From Argopecten irradians (lineage: Eukaryota; Mollusca; Bivalvia; Pectinida; Pectinidae), in contig NC_091137.1 in assembly GCF_041381155.1 (NCBI RefSeq), positions 18,893,655 through 18,957,654 of the forward strand: 64,000 nt of DNA, read 5' to 3'. Every line of letters begins with the position of its first letter. Within the stretch, counting starts at the first letter, position 1. Shown here piece after piece: positions 28,642 to 41,400 of the stretch. The translations under genes and the position numbers were made by a program. A model generated the notes under the pieces. The model did not search any database and was not told where the DNA came from. It worked only from the letters and a program-made list of their open reading frames with translations.

Positions 28642-29364
28642 GTATATGTACATATGGTTGTCTATGGTCTATTGCATGTACATATGGTTGTCTATGGTCT
28701 ATTGCATGTACATGTGCTTGTCTATGGTCTATTGCATGTACATGTGCTTGTCTATGGTCTATTGAGTGTACATGTACATGTGCTCGTCTATGGTCTATTG
28801 CATGTACATGTGCTTGTCTATGGTCTATTGCATGTACATGTGCTTGTCTATGGTCTATTGCATGTACATATGGTTGTCTATGGTCTATTGCATGTACATG
28901 TGCTTGTCTATGGTCTATTGCATGTACATGTGCTTGTCTATGGTCTATTGCATGTACATATGGTTGTCTATGGTCTATTGCATGTACATGTGCTTGTCTA
29001 TGGTCTATTGCATGTACATGTGCTTGTCTATGGTCTATTGAGTGTACATGTACATGTGCTCGTCTATGGTCTATTGCATGTACATGTGCTTGTCTATGGT
29101 CTATTGCATGTACATGTGCTTGTCTATGGTCTATTGCATGTACATGTGCTTGTCTATGGTCTATTGCATGTACATGTGCTTGTCTATGGTCTATTGCATG
29201 TACATATGGTTGTCTATGGTCTATTGCATGTACATGTGCTTGTCTATGGTCTATTGAGTGTACATGTACATGTGCTCGTCTATGGTCTATTGCATGTACA
29301 TGTACATGTGCTTGTCTATGGTCTATTGAGTGTACATGTACATATGGTTGTCTATGGTCTATTG
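28642..29364 (+). repeat. 30-bp minisatellite, ~24 units
   Basis: Unit TGTACATGTGCTTGTCTATG then GTCTATTGCA; variants replace TGTGCTTG by TATGGTTG or carry a 6-base TGTACA addition. Period divisible by three keeps several frames open (HVHVLVYGLL-type repeats), but there is no sign of a real protein. It lies between the two duplicated blocks. Confidence 0.95.
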
Positions 29365-30019
29365 GATTGAGGGCTATATGTCCTAGATTAATATACATTG
29401 GCGTTATATAACGTTATCCATATTTACTGTATGTCCGGTTAATTTTGTTTAAAAGATAATACTAATGTATATTCATAAAATACATTGAAGACAAATGTTT
29501 AGAATTGTTATGAAAAAGGTCAAACGGCTTTCCAATGAATTGAACTCTTGCAATAGACGAAATTAAAAAGAAATATGTATAATATTCAAAACTGTTATTT
29601 TGTGTGATATGAGCATATGTAAGTACAATTTATTTCTGTTTTCAAATATATTATATAAAATAGTAAGACTTTTTAATATGTTAGTTATATCAGTATCTGC
29701 CTTACATAAGCCTTCACTTTTTGGCATCCTTTAGATTTGTTACATTCATGAATTTTTTATCTTACTTTGGTATATAGTCTAGTTTTAGAAAATTAATTCT
29801 ACTTATATGCAGAGTTGCAGACGGTGCACCCATAGTGCCTTATTTTAGTATATCAATACATGGTAATTGGTGATTGTTTGGTTAATAGCATGTTCAGTTG
29901 GTGGCATAGCAGTTTGGGCTGAACTTCATGTTGTTCCAATGCCTATTCAGAGCTGCCTTAAAACTATTTAGCGTCTTGGAATTTACTGTCTCGTTTGGAA
30001 GACTATTCCAGTCGTTGAC

Positions 30020-30565
30020 AAAAAAATCCCTGGCACTTTTATCCTATATGGAATGAAGTACTGATTGCGCATGAACCAAAAGCAAAATAAATCATTTTGT
30101 ATTTTTTGTGTTAATAAGACATAAATATACACGATTAAACGCCAATTATAGTTCAAATGATGAGTATCGTTTATGGTCCTTCGGGGTCGAGCATCTTTAA
30201 ACAAAATATAAATTTTCAGTCATTACTGTGGGATTATTTAGCAAATCATTCAATTTCAGTAAGAATAATCTTTGGTATTTACACTTGGTTGTCAATGATG
30301 ATTAAACGCAGATAGGGACAATTGATTGCACAAAAGTGCAACATGAAAAGCTTTCTGTGTACTGAAGGCAGCCAAGACCAACTGGGGTGTGTCATGATAT
30401 CTAGATAAGTTATTACTTCTTTACGTTCTGAACTTTTATAATAAGTTAAATACCTAAAAGTTAGGTTAAATTTGATAAATTTTGATTATTCACACCGGTT
30501 ACTTGAAAATTATTTAAAGTTCCAGCCTTACAATTGATATAGTTGGTGTAATGGTTAACAAGATT
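30020..30565 (+). repeat. Duplicated block, copy 2
   Basis: Direct copy of 27849-28347. Its left boundary cuts the MITE in the middle, so the breakpoint of the duplication fell inside that element. The MITE remnant here (30020-30200) is therefore a passenger, not a separate insertion. Confidence 0.85.
30287..30373 (+). ncRNA. C/D snoRNA, SNORD74-equivalent, copy 2
   Basis: All 87 bases look identical to the 28120 copy, within the duplicated block. Confidence 0.75.
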
Positions 30566-30702
30566 TATTATATTTGTTCATTGTTTGGATGACTATCTCC
30601 AATCATTCACTTGCACTTTGTTGTGTAAATAACTTATTTTGGTAACTATTGATCATTGCTCATTAGGTCGGACATAAAGAATTCTAATTATATCATGCAG
30701 AT

Positions 30703-30785
30703 GGTGAAGCGTGATGATTCATAGTTCATATGATTATCAATGAAAAGATACTATTGCATAGTCTTTCGCTCCTATCTGATTCACC
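30703..30785 (+). ncRNA. SNORD80: C/D snoRNA, SNORD80-like, copy 3
   Basis: As copies 1 and 2 with two changes (box C GTGATGA, and TTATCA for TTACCA), neither in the rRNA guide. Confidence 0.9.
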
Positions 30786-31031
30786 ACATAAATATAATTG
30801 TCTAGAATATAACATTCAAATTCTTCTCATTCCCATATAATAGCTGTGTCAATAAAAAAGTTAGCATTTGGTAAGTAGGGTGTTATCACTTCCATTGGCC
30901 GCTCTATATAGCCGAATTACCTGAGGGATAAGATGGATAGGGAGTGGATTGAACTAGGCTACTGTATGTTCCTGTATAGCTGGTGTAGCAGTTCTGGATT
31001 TGTATATCGTAGAAAGTTATGGATTGATAAC

Positions 31032-31134
31032 CATGGCGATGATGAAAACTTTATTCCCATCATTCGCGGTTTCCACAGATGGGCAGCACCGCTCTCTGAT
31101 GTTTCAATTACCTTCCTTGGATGTCTGAGCCATG
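31032..31134 (+). ncRNA. SNORD14: U14 snoRNA, copy 3
   Basis: Full U14 with stem CATGGC/GCCATG, domain A ATTCGCGGTTTCCAC and domain B CCTTCCTTGGATGT. Its 3' third is repeated downstream by the 97-bp tandem duplication. Confidence 0.95.
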
Positions 31135-31294
31135 CTTTCTTTCCATGATTTATAACTTCAGTTACTAACCTAATTTGGGAAAATGTTGACCATGCATGTT
31201 TCAATTACCTTCCTTGGATGTCTGAGCCATGCTTTCTTTCCATGATTTATAACTTCAGTTACTAACCTAATTTGGGAAAATGTTGACCATGCAT
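31101..31294 (+). repeat. 97-bp tandem duplication including the 3' end of U14
   Basis: 31101-31197 and 31198-31294 are identical by eye, starting GTTTCAATTACC. The second unit holds U14 domain B and box D but no box C or domain A, so it is a partial, presumably dead snoRNA. Identity suggests a recent event. Confidence 0.92.
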
Positions 31295-31362
31295 GAACAT
31301 ACATGTATGCATACATGTATGCACAACTAGTTCAAATCAATGTAGCCTAACTTGTTGATGAA

Positions 31363-31425
31363 GAGTGGGTGATGATTTTTAACCGATTTCTGCTTATCCA
31401 AACCAATTGTGGTATGCTGACATTC
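31363..31425 (+). ncRNA. Possible short C/D snoRNA
   Basis: Box C GTGATGA, box D CTGA, outer bases GAGTG/CATTC pair with one G-U. Only 63 bases, with no clear D' or known target, so this is a weak call resting on boxes and position. Confidence 0.35.
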
Positions 31426-31650
31426 GCCTATATATCCAGGTAATATTACTGGATGTATTCAATGGGCAGCAAGAGCAAAATTTCTCTGTTGTCATAGTTA
31501 CTGTTTCTCTGAAAATGATACAGTGACTGGATTTGCAGGGGGTACATTCTTTTGTTACAAATCTTGTGAATTTAATCATGATAATAAGAAAGGATATGTT
31601 GAGTTTTAAATGTTTTGTTTTTCAGAATTTGCACAAAAAATAAACCCATC

Positions 31651-33800
31651 TTGCAGAAGAAGTTGTAAGTCCAAGAGGGTGAATACATATGTTGTTGGGT
31701 TATTTGTAGAAGACATTGACAACTTTGAATTCTATTCTCTTGGCAATTTTAAACAAGCAGAAATATAACCATGTTGAAGATGACCAACAAGATCATACAA
31801 AATGGAGGGAGGCGTGTGTAACTTAGAAATTAATAGGACTGTTAAAATGCAATCTAGGATTAAGACTTTATCTACTATATAAAGCTGTGGAATGGGACTT
31901 ATGTAACCATACATTCAGCCTACCTTTTGATGATCAGTTATAAATGTAAGTGCCATGCAACATGGAAAAAATATCCAAACGGAAATGAAAAGGGAAAACT
32001 ACTACAAATTATACAATAATTTATTCTTTACCACAGAAAATATCACTTGAATATTGCATTTTGTTTCCATCTTAATTTTTGATAACGCTTCACCTTGTGC
32101 AAATATGAAATAGTTTGATCCTCAACCAGTAACGATCATAATACAAGTTTTGTTACATTCCCATGGTAATAGTTACACACTAGCTTCATTTAAAAGTTCT
32201 GATACATAAGACACTTATAACCAGCATTACTGATTTAAAATGATTGGAGAATGATTGATGCAGAACACTATAAGGATGACAAGTTGATGTCATGATCACA
32301 CAGGATTAGAACTTGAGGGCCTTGGCTCAAGTGACCTGTTGAATAACATGATTAATGCAAAATATTATTTTACACTAAGGTATATAATGTGATGCAAGGT
32401 AGGCTAGAAAGTTTTTAAACACTATCCTATGAATTATTAAACAATACCAAACAGTAATACAACCTCTTAATAATTATAGAGTAATGCTGACAAAAAGAAA
32501 TTATGCTTCAATACTGTGACTGTCTATACTAAAAGTGAATTAAAGGGAGGTAGGTCTAACTAGATAGACCTGAATCTCTGGTGCATTCCTTTATGGATTT
32601 CATTGTATGATAATTATCAGTTGTACTAAATTGGTTTGGGTAATTTTCAAAGAAAAGAAAAATGGCACAGTACTTACTGGGGTATAGAAATGATTCACTT
32701 AAAAGGACAATTTAATGAGGCTAATTTTGTTACACAACTACGAAGCAAAATATATACATAAATGTATTGTTCTACATTCCTTATGAAACATATAATAAAA
32801 AATATTGAAAAATTTCATGACATTGTTAAGTATATTTTGATTGATACCGTTGAAATTCCAAATCGTTGATCAATATGATTTAACATGTATGCTGTACCCA
32901 TATCCGAGCCAAAGTCATGTACGTTAATCAAATGCAATACATAACCACTGAGGAGTTGGTGAAATTATATTTAGACAAGAACATGCACCTTATAACGTAA
33001 ACACACTACTTCAAGAGCGATTTGAGTAGTTCTAAGCAATTTTTTTTTACTACACTGGAAAGGGGTAGAGTTCTAGATCTGCATACAAGATGTCCGACCG
33101 AAGTTTGAACATTATACATACATTTCACTACAGTGGGCTTTTCTGGCATATCGCAGTAAAACCATCTAATTTCCATAATAACTGGTTTGTTTACGATATA
33201 TATGCAAATTTTAATGTACTTCTAGACTGAATTGTCCCTTTAAGATATGGAGTTAGTGACAATAACATACCGTCACGTAATCGTTTCCAGGTACCAGACT
33301 TCAGATATCAAGACTACTGTTAGTTATAGTGCTTGGCCTTGTCTGGTTTAGCTGATCCACTCTTTTCAATGATAATGATTCAAACTGTTCAAATCTGATA
33401 AAGGAATGCACAAGTATGTCCTTATATTATCATGAATCTAATGTACATGTACTATTATAACAATATAGCACTTACTAATACAGCATCACACTCTTCTATT
33501 TAAAACACTCAAGGAGCCATTTGGTTATATATCTACTAGTAACGCAGACACAAATCTAAAAATTACAGGCCAAAATAAGAACATAAAAACCTCTTTCATA
33601 AATGGGTATTTTCATATCATGATATAGTAACAACAAAAAGGCAGTTAGCCCTGTATTTCTCGCCATGGGAAAACAATGGTTCATACGTATACTTGAATCA
33701 TTAGGGTACCACAAAGCAAATATTTGTTTCTGTGAACAAAAACTACTGTCTGCCCTAAGCTTAATTGTCAAAAAACAGCCAATAAGTCATCCTTGATAGT
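31651..33800. other. Gene-free stretch
   Basis: Between the snoRNA cluster and the 3' side of MAN1B1. No coding frame, RNA gene or clear repeat recognised. Confidence 0.4.
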
Positions 33801-34094
33801 TCAGGGGTTCCGATCACTAAGATCTCTACACCCCTGGACTATCTCATAGTAAAAACTGAAGGCAGCTCAGAGGAAAAAATCTGAACCAATCACAGGCCTG
33901 CAATGATTTCCTTTGAAGACTACAGAGAGAGAGCGACGCCCAACTTGAAAGCCACATAGTAAACCACAGTTTACCGTTACACGGCTCTTTTGATGTACAT
34001 CAAAGGACTAAATTACCTGTTCTGTTCTATTGCTTCAAGTTTTACTATAAGATAGTCAAGGGGTGTAGAAATTGAAGTGATCAGAACCCCTTGA
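33801..34094. mobile_element. Inverted-repeat element (~60-bp arms)
   Basis: TCAGGGGTTCCGATCAC...CTACACCCCTGGACTATCT is mirrored by ...AGATAGTCAAGGGGTGTAG...GTGATCAGAACCCCTTGA. 294 bp, no coding capacity. Confidence 0.8.
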
Positions 34095-35445
34095 TTTTCG
34101 AGCATGCCAATAGGTATATAAATGTAATCAGGTATCAGTCAAGTTAAGACTAGTAAATTAAATGATATCAATTTTAACTTTTGGCCCTCAGGCCATATTC
34201 ACACCGACGTGTAACAACTGTCATACATGTGCACTACACATAGGCCTTAGGTAATTCAGGTTTTGAGATGTTTTGTTCTCAAAATGTCCTCACCATATCT
34301 TTAACTGGTTCAAAACTTATGGCCCGAGTTACAAGTTACTGTAAAATCTGTACACCCTTGACCTAGAGGATGTGGTCAGTGACCCAACAGTAGCGTACAC
34401 ATATCTGGTAATGGTCATAGAATTATCGCTGTATGCTCTAAGCATCATCACCATTCAAGATAGTCTCTGACAAAAAATCATTAGAATAACAGATCCAGTG
34501 CTTTAACAAAAGTGTCTTTCTTCATTGGATGCACGGAGGGATTGACACAATAATGCTTTCCTATTATGTATCATTGTCCCCCTCATCCCTATTACAATAT
34601 AAATAACAAATATTAAATAAAGGAGGGGACCCATACAATTTCACACAAGTATGACAGGATATAACACAAAGCATAGACAAATCAATGGTATCAAAATATC
34701 ACAAATAATCTTGATGTTGTGCTAATTAAATTATCAAATCAGCTTAGTATATTTATATTTCAGACCTCCAGAGAAATTATATTCAACATTTTATGGAAAA
34801 ATTGAAAAGTCAAATTTTCGCTACAAAAATGTCAATGATACTTTGATTAAAACAATGATATTCAATTCAAAAAAAGAAAAGAAGCGTTTTAACGAAAGAA
34901 TATTATGAAATTATAAATCACAATTAGTCTTAATGTAAAAACTCATTCTTTTCTAAACTACTCATAAATGATTTTACCAAAATCATTCTTTAATTCGAGT
35001 GTACACAATATTTGTATAAGTCGTCGGGTGTATTTATATTTCATTAAATGTTCAAGTAGCAAAGTATATTTATTTTTCTTCATTTTATAAGAGGCGTACA
35101 GCATTTTCTTATATTCAATCACTTTCACATAAAGCATTGATGCACAAGAAGAATATAGATGATAGCAAAACCACACAGGAAAAAATAAATCTTTTATCAC
35201 AATTTCACAGCGAATAATAGTAATTAAGATATCATTAGTATACAAATAGAGATCTTTCATTCATACAGTTTAAACTCTCACAAATATCACTACATTCACA
35301 CATGGAACGATCACTTCTTCAGAATAACCAGTACTTAGCAGAAGTATAAAGTACACAAGGGAGATCCATACAGACCTCTCACACAGACTTGATCAGGCTA
35401 ATATCACCCACACTATTGCACACAACCTGTCGCACGCGAGACGCC
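34095..35445. other. 3' flank of MAN1B1
   Basis: No gene recognised. Probably includes the MAN1B1 3' UTR; AATAAA on the minus strand near 35070 is a possible poly(A) signal. Confidence 0.35.
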
Positions 35446-38400
35446 TCATGATGAATAAATAGGCAGTGGGTGAGCCTCACTGTTGAAAACAAATTTGTCC
35501 AGTGGAATTAATGAGCTATCATCTCCAAACAAGAGATATAAATATTTCAATGTCTCTGCCAGGAAAAAGCTTTCTAACTTATCTCGAAACGTAGTTTTTC
35601 CTGCTTTAACATTATGAATGGATGAGAATCCTCCGTTTTCCACCTTTGTGTGTTTGAGGAATGCTTGGAATATGGTCCAGCCCATATCCTGGTATTTCTT
35701 GTCTCCGGTAAACCTGTACATGTAGAACAGGCTCTCCACTGTCTCTGGTCGCAGCAGATTGTGAGCGTCTGGAGCCTGTAAAAGAAAATGAGCCAGATAT
35801 AAAATATGAATTGGGCAGCAAAAGGTGTCTATATAATCAAAACAATATCCTCGTATAGAAAACATATAAAAAATGCAAATGTACTGATGTGCAAAAATGG
35901 GTTGGAGATGGTCATTCAGGAAATGATAACACCAAATGCATCCATTTATATCTTTTTAATGTTGACGCAAGGATAGTGTGAACACTTTTGGTTGATCACT
36001 ACATCAGCATTCTGTCGCTATTGCCTGGCAGGCTGGCGGTACACTCTCGATACCTTGGACACAGTTTTGGTTATGTTATCTCGACGGAGTCGGCAAGTAG
36101 CGCTGTTACATCACACACATGTGTTGCGAGAAACACGCTTGTCAGTAGCTGAGCTACTGTCAAAATGGACGACTTTGTTGAGCGTGTTAACCCAGTACTG
36201 TTGTTAAATACAATGAGAAGTTAGCCGTTGTTGTGTCCACTTATCTATATTTACGACCTGATACCAGTACAACAACTTGATTTGATTGTTTTTGTCATAT
36301 TTATTTGATTAATCAAGAGATCGAGGCAACACATTAGGACCTAGCTACAGTAGAATAAGCATCTGGCGTTCGTAACACGAACTGTACAATACGTCCTTGC
36401 TTAAGATAATTTTTGAAATATGTTATTATTATCTGATAAGTGTTAACTTTGAATAGTTTGATATTTGAGATTTTGATGTCATACGAGTGTTCTTTTCCGC
36501 AATATAGACTATGATACAGTTGTTAAGGCATATTAGGCCTACTCCTTTTCTGGCAGTTCCAGTATCCAAGTTAACAGTAATATAACGCTGTAGACAAGTC
36601 ACAGAAAATTGAAGAAAGAGGTTTAAAACACATACTAACATCAAGATCATTACATGTATTACATATTATGTCTAAATCGGTAACACGTAAGCACTGACAT
36701 TGACTGTACATTGTCATCTGAATATTGTTGGTTCGGTTAGTTTTTATTACAGCCAGAGATCACCTTTAGAAAGTTGTCTGCAGCACGAACTAGTTAATGT
36801 TACACATGTTTCATATCGTAAGTATGGTATGAAAGCTGTTGTACATTGACAATACAGTATGTAGACCAACTCCTGTGGATTAAATGAGCATGGTTTTCAC
36901 GAAAAAAAAAACAAACATTCCTACCATTCAAAATATTTTTGGAATCGTTTTGAGATTAAATAATATTTTATTTGTTTAAAAAACCACCGAAAGCCAACTC
37001 ACAGAAATGGTAAAAGCAAAGTATCTTTAGCTTCTGTACGTGTAGTCCGGTTTCCTAATTCATGTGTTTAGTATGTTTTGGGTTACATTTCAGTCTTTGA
37101 TTTCTCCATGATAATGTTTCAACGCTTACCAAAAAATTTTCCACACTAATGTCCGATTTGATTACGGTAATTACTGTACATACTTAACGTAATCTTACAA
37201 TATATAAACTACTTCAGTAACATTGCTTGGAGTCTTGTAATGTACAGTACGTTTCGTTAAAAACACGTGTAATCGTTGTTGCTTGTCGCTGCAGCTATAA
37301 GGAAATACCTGTGTAGGCTTACACATGTGTGTATGACATAACAGCGCCACCTGCCAGCACCGTCGAGATAACATAACCAAAACCAAAAACATACCGCCAG
37401 GCAAAAGCGACAAAATGCTGATGTAGTGATCAACCGAAACCGTTCACACTATTCTTGCGTCGACAGTAATAATGACCTATAGGTAACAACATGCACATGT
37501 ATACAAATTCCAAACAAAGAACTAAAAGAAATATTTATGATCTGCCATAAAATATAGAGAGAGAACATCTTATGAATACTGATTTACTTACTTTGACAAT
37601 GAGATCCTCTTTGGATTGTGCAGCCTGACTGAAGTAAACAATTTCAGGACTCAGTTTGGTAGGCATTCGGGCATACATCTGAAAGCAGGTTTCTGTGAGA
37701 CGTTTGGCAATATCAAAATGGTCGTCAGGCAAACCATTCTTATAACCAAGCGCCATAGTTCCAGGTAAGTAGCATACAAGATGGTCCTATAAAAATAAAT
37801 GTACAATAGGGAGATTAAAGGCCCACTACCTTTCCAGAACAAAATATAAAGGTTTCTTGAAAACATTAATAACATTTGAAAATACATATAGATGGCGTAA
37901 GATGAGGTAACAACACCAAGCATATGCAAGATTTCCTGCGTAATATATGATAACCTTGGAGATTCATTTTGCTGTTTTGCCGTCTGGTGCAGTGACACTC
38001 AACTACTGCGCTGTATTTAGGACAATGGCGGGAAACATAAGATGACTCGCGTTATGAAAATTAACATTTTATTCATTTTAATTATTTTTTTCAGAAGATG
38101 ATGATGAGTGCAGTATTAACGCTAAGTTAATAACTTTTGCTAATCTATAAAAATTATAGATCTCATTTTACATTTTCATTTTAAAATTTGTTTTGGAAAG
38201 GTAGTGGGCCTTTAATACGCAGCCAGCTTACATGTTTATAAATTCTAAAACTAGGAATTTCTGTTGGTTGTATTAAATGTGCCTAGCTAGTACCTCCATA
38301 AGAAATCTAGACTGTACATTAAGGGCAAAGGTAATTAACGCTAACACTATAAATACTAGCCCTCCCATTCCATTTCATGGTTTGGGGACAGGAAAATATA

Positions 38401-41400
38401 AAGCTTTAGGATTAGGCTCAAAGAAATTCCCATATTCTGTTGTCTTCATTCCATCCATGGAGACAAAATCTAAAGTGTCTTCATTGCAAAATAAAGCATT
38501 GAAATCATTATACCCATACCATTTTTGGACTGAATGTCCGACCTCCTAACAGCTCTCCAATGTACAACAGTTTGGAAGGAGAGGATTCTCGCAACAGATG
38601 TTTCTTAACTCCATCAATCGCTTCTAAAAAGTCATCTTTAAACCTGAAATAAATACAAACTTCATCTTCATACACGTCATCTATTGTAACAAAGGTAATT
38701 ATTACTAACCACAACATACTGCATGGCTGAAGATTAATGATTTATTGAACTATGGACATCAGATCCCTGCCAGTTAAATTAGCTAACTTCTGTAACATCG
38801 GTGCCATGGTATAGAATCATTCCGACATAAAATGTTGTGTTGGACTGTCGTATCAGTCATATCAATACATAATCTTAAGCCCTAACGGTTGTTGGTCATG
38901 TCCGTTCCTACAGTTGTGTAAGCTTTTGACTCATATGATGTCTGTCTTGTCCGCCCTTACATCTGTATAAGTTTTTGACTTGCATATCAGGGTTCTGTCC
39001 ATGTAAGATTTTGAATCTAACTCACATGTTGTTGGTCTTGCCCGTTTGGATCCATTGTTTAAGGAGGTACTCGTAGTAGCTGTCTCCACGCGCCCCAAAT
39101 GTGATGGTACTTGTACCCCTGAATGATCCAGTATTAGCATTGACAAAGATGGGCACCAAGCCGTCCTTCTTAGGTAGGCCATGGATATGCTTACTAACAG
39201 TCATCACCGAGTTCTGTAATTAATATACATGTGTATTTTCTGATTGGTATATATCTGATCATCCCACACAGAATACATCACATTTTTTTTTTGTGTTAAT
39301 AAAATTTGATGAAATGAGTGACATAAGCTCACCGGCCCTTCGGGCCAGGTGAGCTAAAAACAGGACACATAAGGCCACACCAATTTGAAACCTAGTTTTT
39401 TGGGATTTCTCGCCCCTAAAATGGAAAAGTTAGAAAATAAAATAACAAAAAAAAAAAAAACTATTTCAGATGCTCGGAAATCCAAATAACAAAAGTCAGA
39501 TTTTTCCCTTCCCGTTTCTGGTTTGTGCTTTAGACACGCTGAAATCCTTATCACTTGAGTGCTCAAACCGGTAAGAAAACGAAAGTTTAAGCGCAAAAGG
39601 GAACCAGATTAGGAAAAAACGAATGAAAAAATGGCGGGTGTTTATGTTGCAACTGTGAGAATTTTTGACAGAGATGTTGTAAGACGTTTAAAGATTTGTT
39701 CGATTCTATACTCGATTCTATAAACGCAAATGACGAAAATGTGATCGATGTGGTAGACGTAAAATTACATGCTTCATAGATGATCCAATGTTTAAAATTA
39801 CGAACCTATTTTCTTTTTCTGAATATTGGCATCAAATTCAATATATTTTTTTTTTTTTACTTTCACTTCATATCATGCCAACAACAGCGAAACATGGAAT
39901 AATTCTCCTTCCAACTTTAGAATGTTTTTGTATTGAATATTTGTTATCAAAGATGAAAGCAAGGTCACAGAAACTAATATAAGAATTAATGCAATTGAAA
40001 TTAATATGATGATATTGAATGCTTCTATAGTTTTGAATGACTAGTCAAGATTATATCTATACTGTGAAAATGCTAACCTTTTGTTCTACTGGGTGTGGCA
40101 AAATTTTACAGGTTTCCAATATCGTAGATCTACAACATTTATGATTCTCCTATAGAGTTTTTAGTGGAGTTCCACCTGGACGAGAAATAAAAACACTGTT
40201 GATTTATATTTGAATTTGATAATTAATTGTTTTATTCAATGCCAAGGCATGGCAGTCAGATATTATTGTTGTTAATAAATGTTGAATTTATCATTATATT
40301 GGTTTTTACCTTGTTCTCTTTAAATCTTTGCACATGAGCATTGTTCAGACAACAATAAGTCTTTCAAACAAGTCAATAGCACAGAGGCCAAAGATGTTAT
40401 TTATATCTTTTCTTTTGACTCTCAAAACATAAATGCTACAACCTGCATGTAAATAAAACACAAATATAATGGATTTAGCCTTGTGTTAATGTTTGTATAC
40501 ATCATATTCTCATTTTTGATACCGCTCGCCCCATTTTTTTGGGGGAAAATGAAAATTAAAAAAAAACAAAAAAAAAACCTATCGCCCCACTTTTTTCTCT
40601 CTCCAAAATCCGAAGAACTATTTTTCAAATTGGTGTGGCCTAAATTAGTATTTATCTCTAAATATTATTCTGGAATTACCTTAACTGACATCTTCATCAA
40701 TTCAATTAAATCTGATTAAAATACAGATCCTTATTCTCACTCCATAGAGGTATTGTCTAAACCCCATTACAAGTAAGGCTTTCTGTATATTTTATCATAG
40801 CATGTATATATGTAGATAAATTGTGCTGCAATCTGGGACAAAATAGATTTGGATACGATTCAGCACACTATGCAAGCAATTTTGACTGTCTTCAAGATTC
40901 TGCATGCAACATTTTGATTTGTCAATCCAAAAAGTCACCAGAACGGGATCCTAGGTGGATGTTGAGAGAATAAATAAAAAAAATAGCTTGATAATGCATC
41001 CAAAGTACCTCATACTTGTCATCCTTGGTAACCCGAGACAGATCCCTGAACTCCAGCTGTATAGTGGTCACCTCTGACGTACTGCTGTCTGGTCCCCAGC
41101 GAGGAGCATGGGCACGACTCGTCATCAAATTTACATCAGAAAATGGCACATTGGAGGGGGAATTGAAGCATGGCAGTAAACGATTTCCTAGATCAATCTG
41201 AAAAATAACATTATCAATGTTAAATATGTTTGATATTGAAGCATTTCATTTCTATAGGATGAAGACAGGATTAAATTGTAAATAATCATCAGATGTGAGC
41301 TTATAATACACAAGAGCCCAATGGGCCCGAATCCCTCATCTGCTATCTGGTAATAATGGTGCAGCCCTTGAATGAAGGTAAAAGTCAATCATTTGAACAA

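Larger units (their letters stand above)
22357..31650 (+). ncRNA. GAS5-like snoRNA host gene (inferred)
   Basis: At least 16 C/D-box snoRNAs lie here, all on the plus strand, 80-2,000 bases apart, with no convincing protein frame between them. That is the layout of vertebrate non-coding host genes in which each intron carries a snoRNA and the short exons decay. Five families match members of vertebrate GAS5 (SNORD74, 76, 79, 80, 81) by sequence or by predicted target; U14 (three copies) and others are added. The start is set by the donor and pyrimidine tract near 22.36 kb; the end is arbitrary, past the last U14 and near an AATAAA at about 31.64 kb. Exons between the snoRNAs could not be fixed by eye. 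Separate snoRNA genes with their own promoters are the alternative. Confidence 0.6.

Noticed and set aside
28531-29398. Repeat protein frames (HVHVLVYGLL and HAIDHRQ types)
   Set aside because: By-product of the 30-bp minisatellite; open on both strands, no homology recognised.
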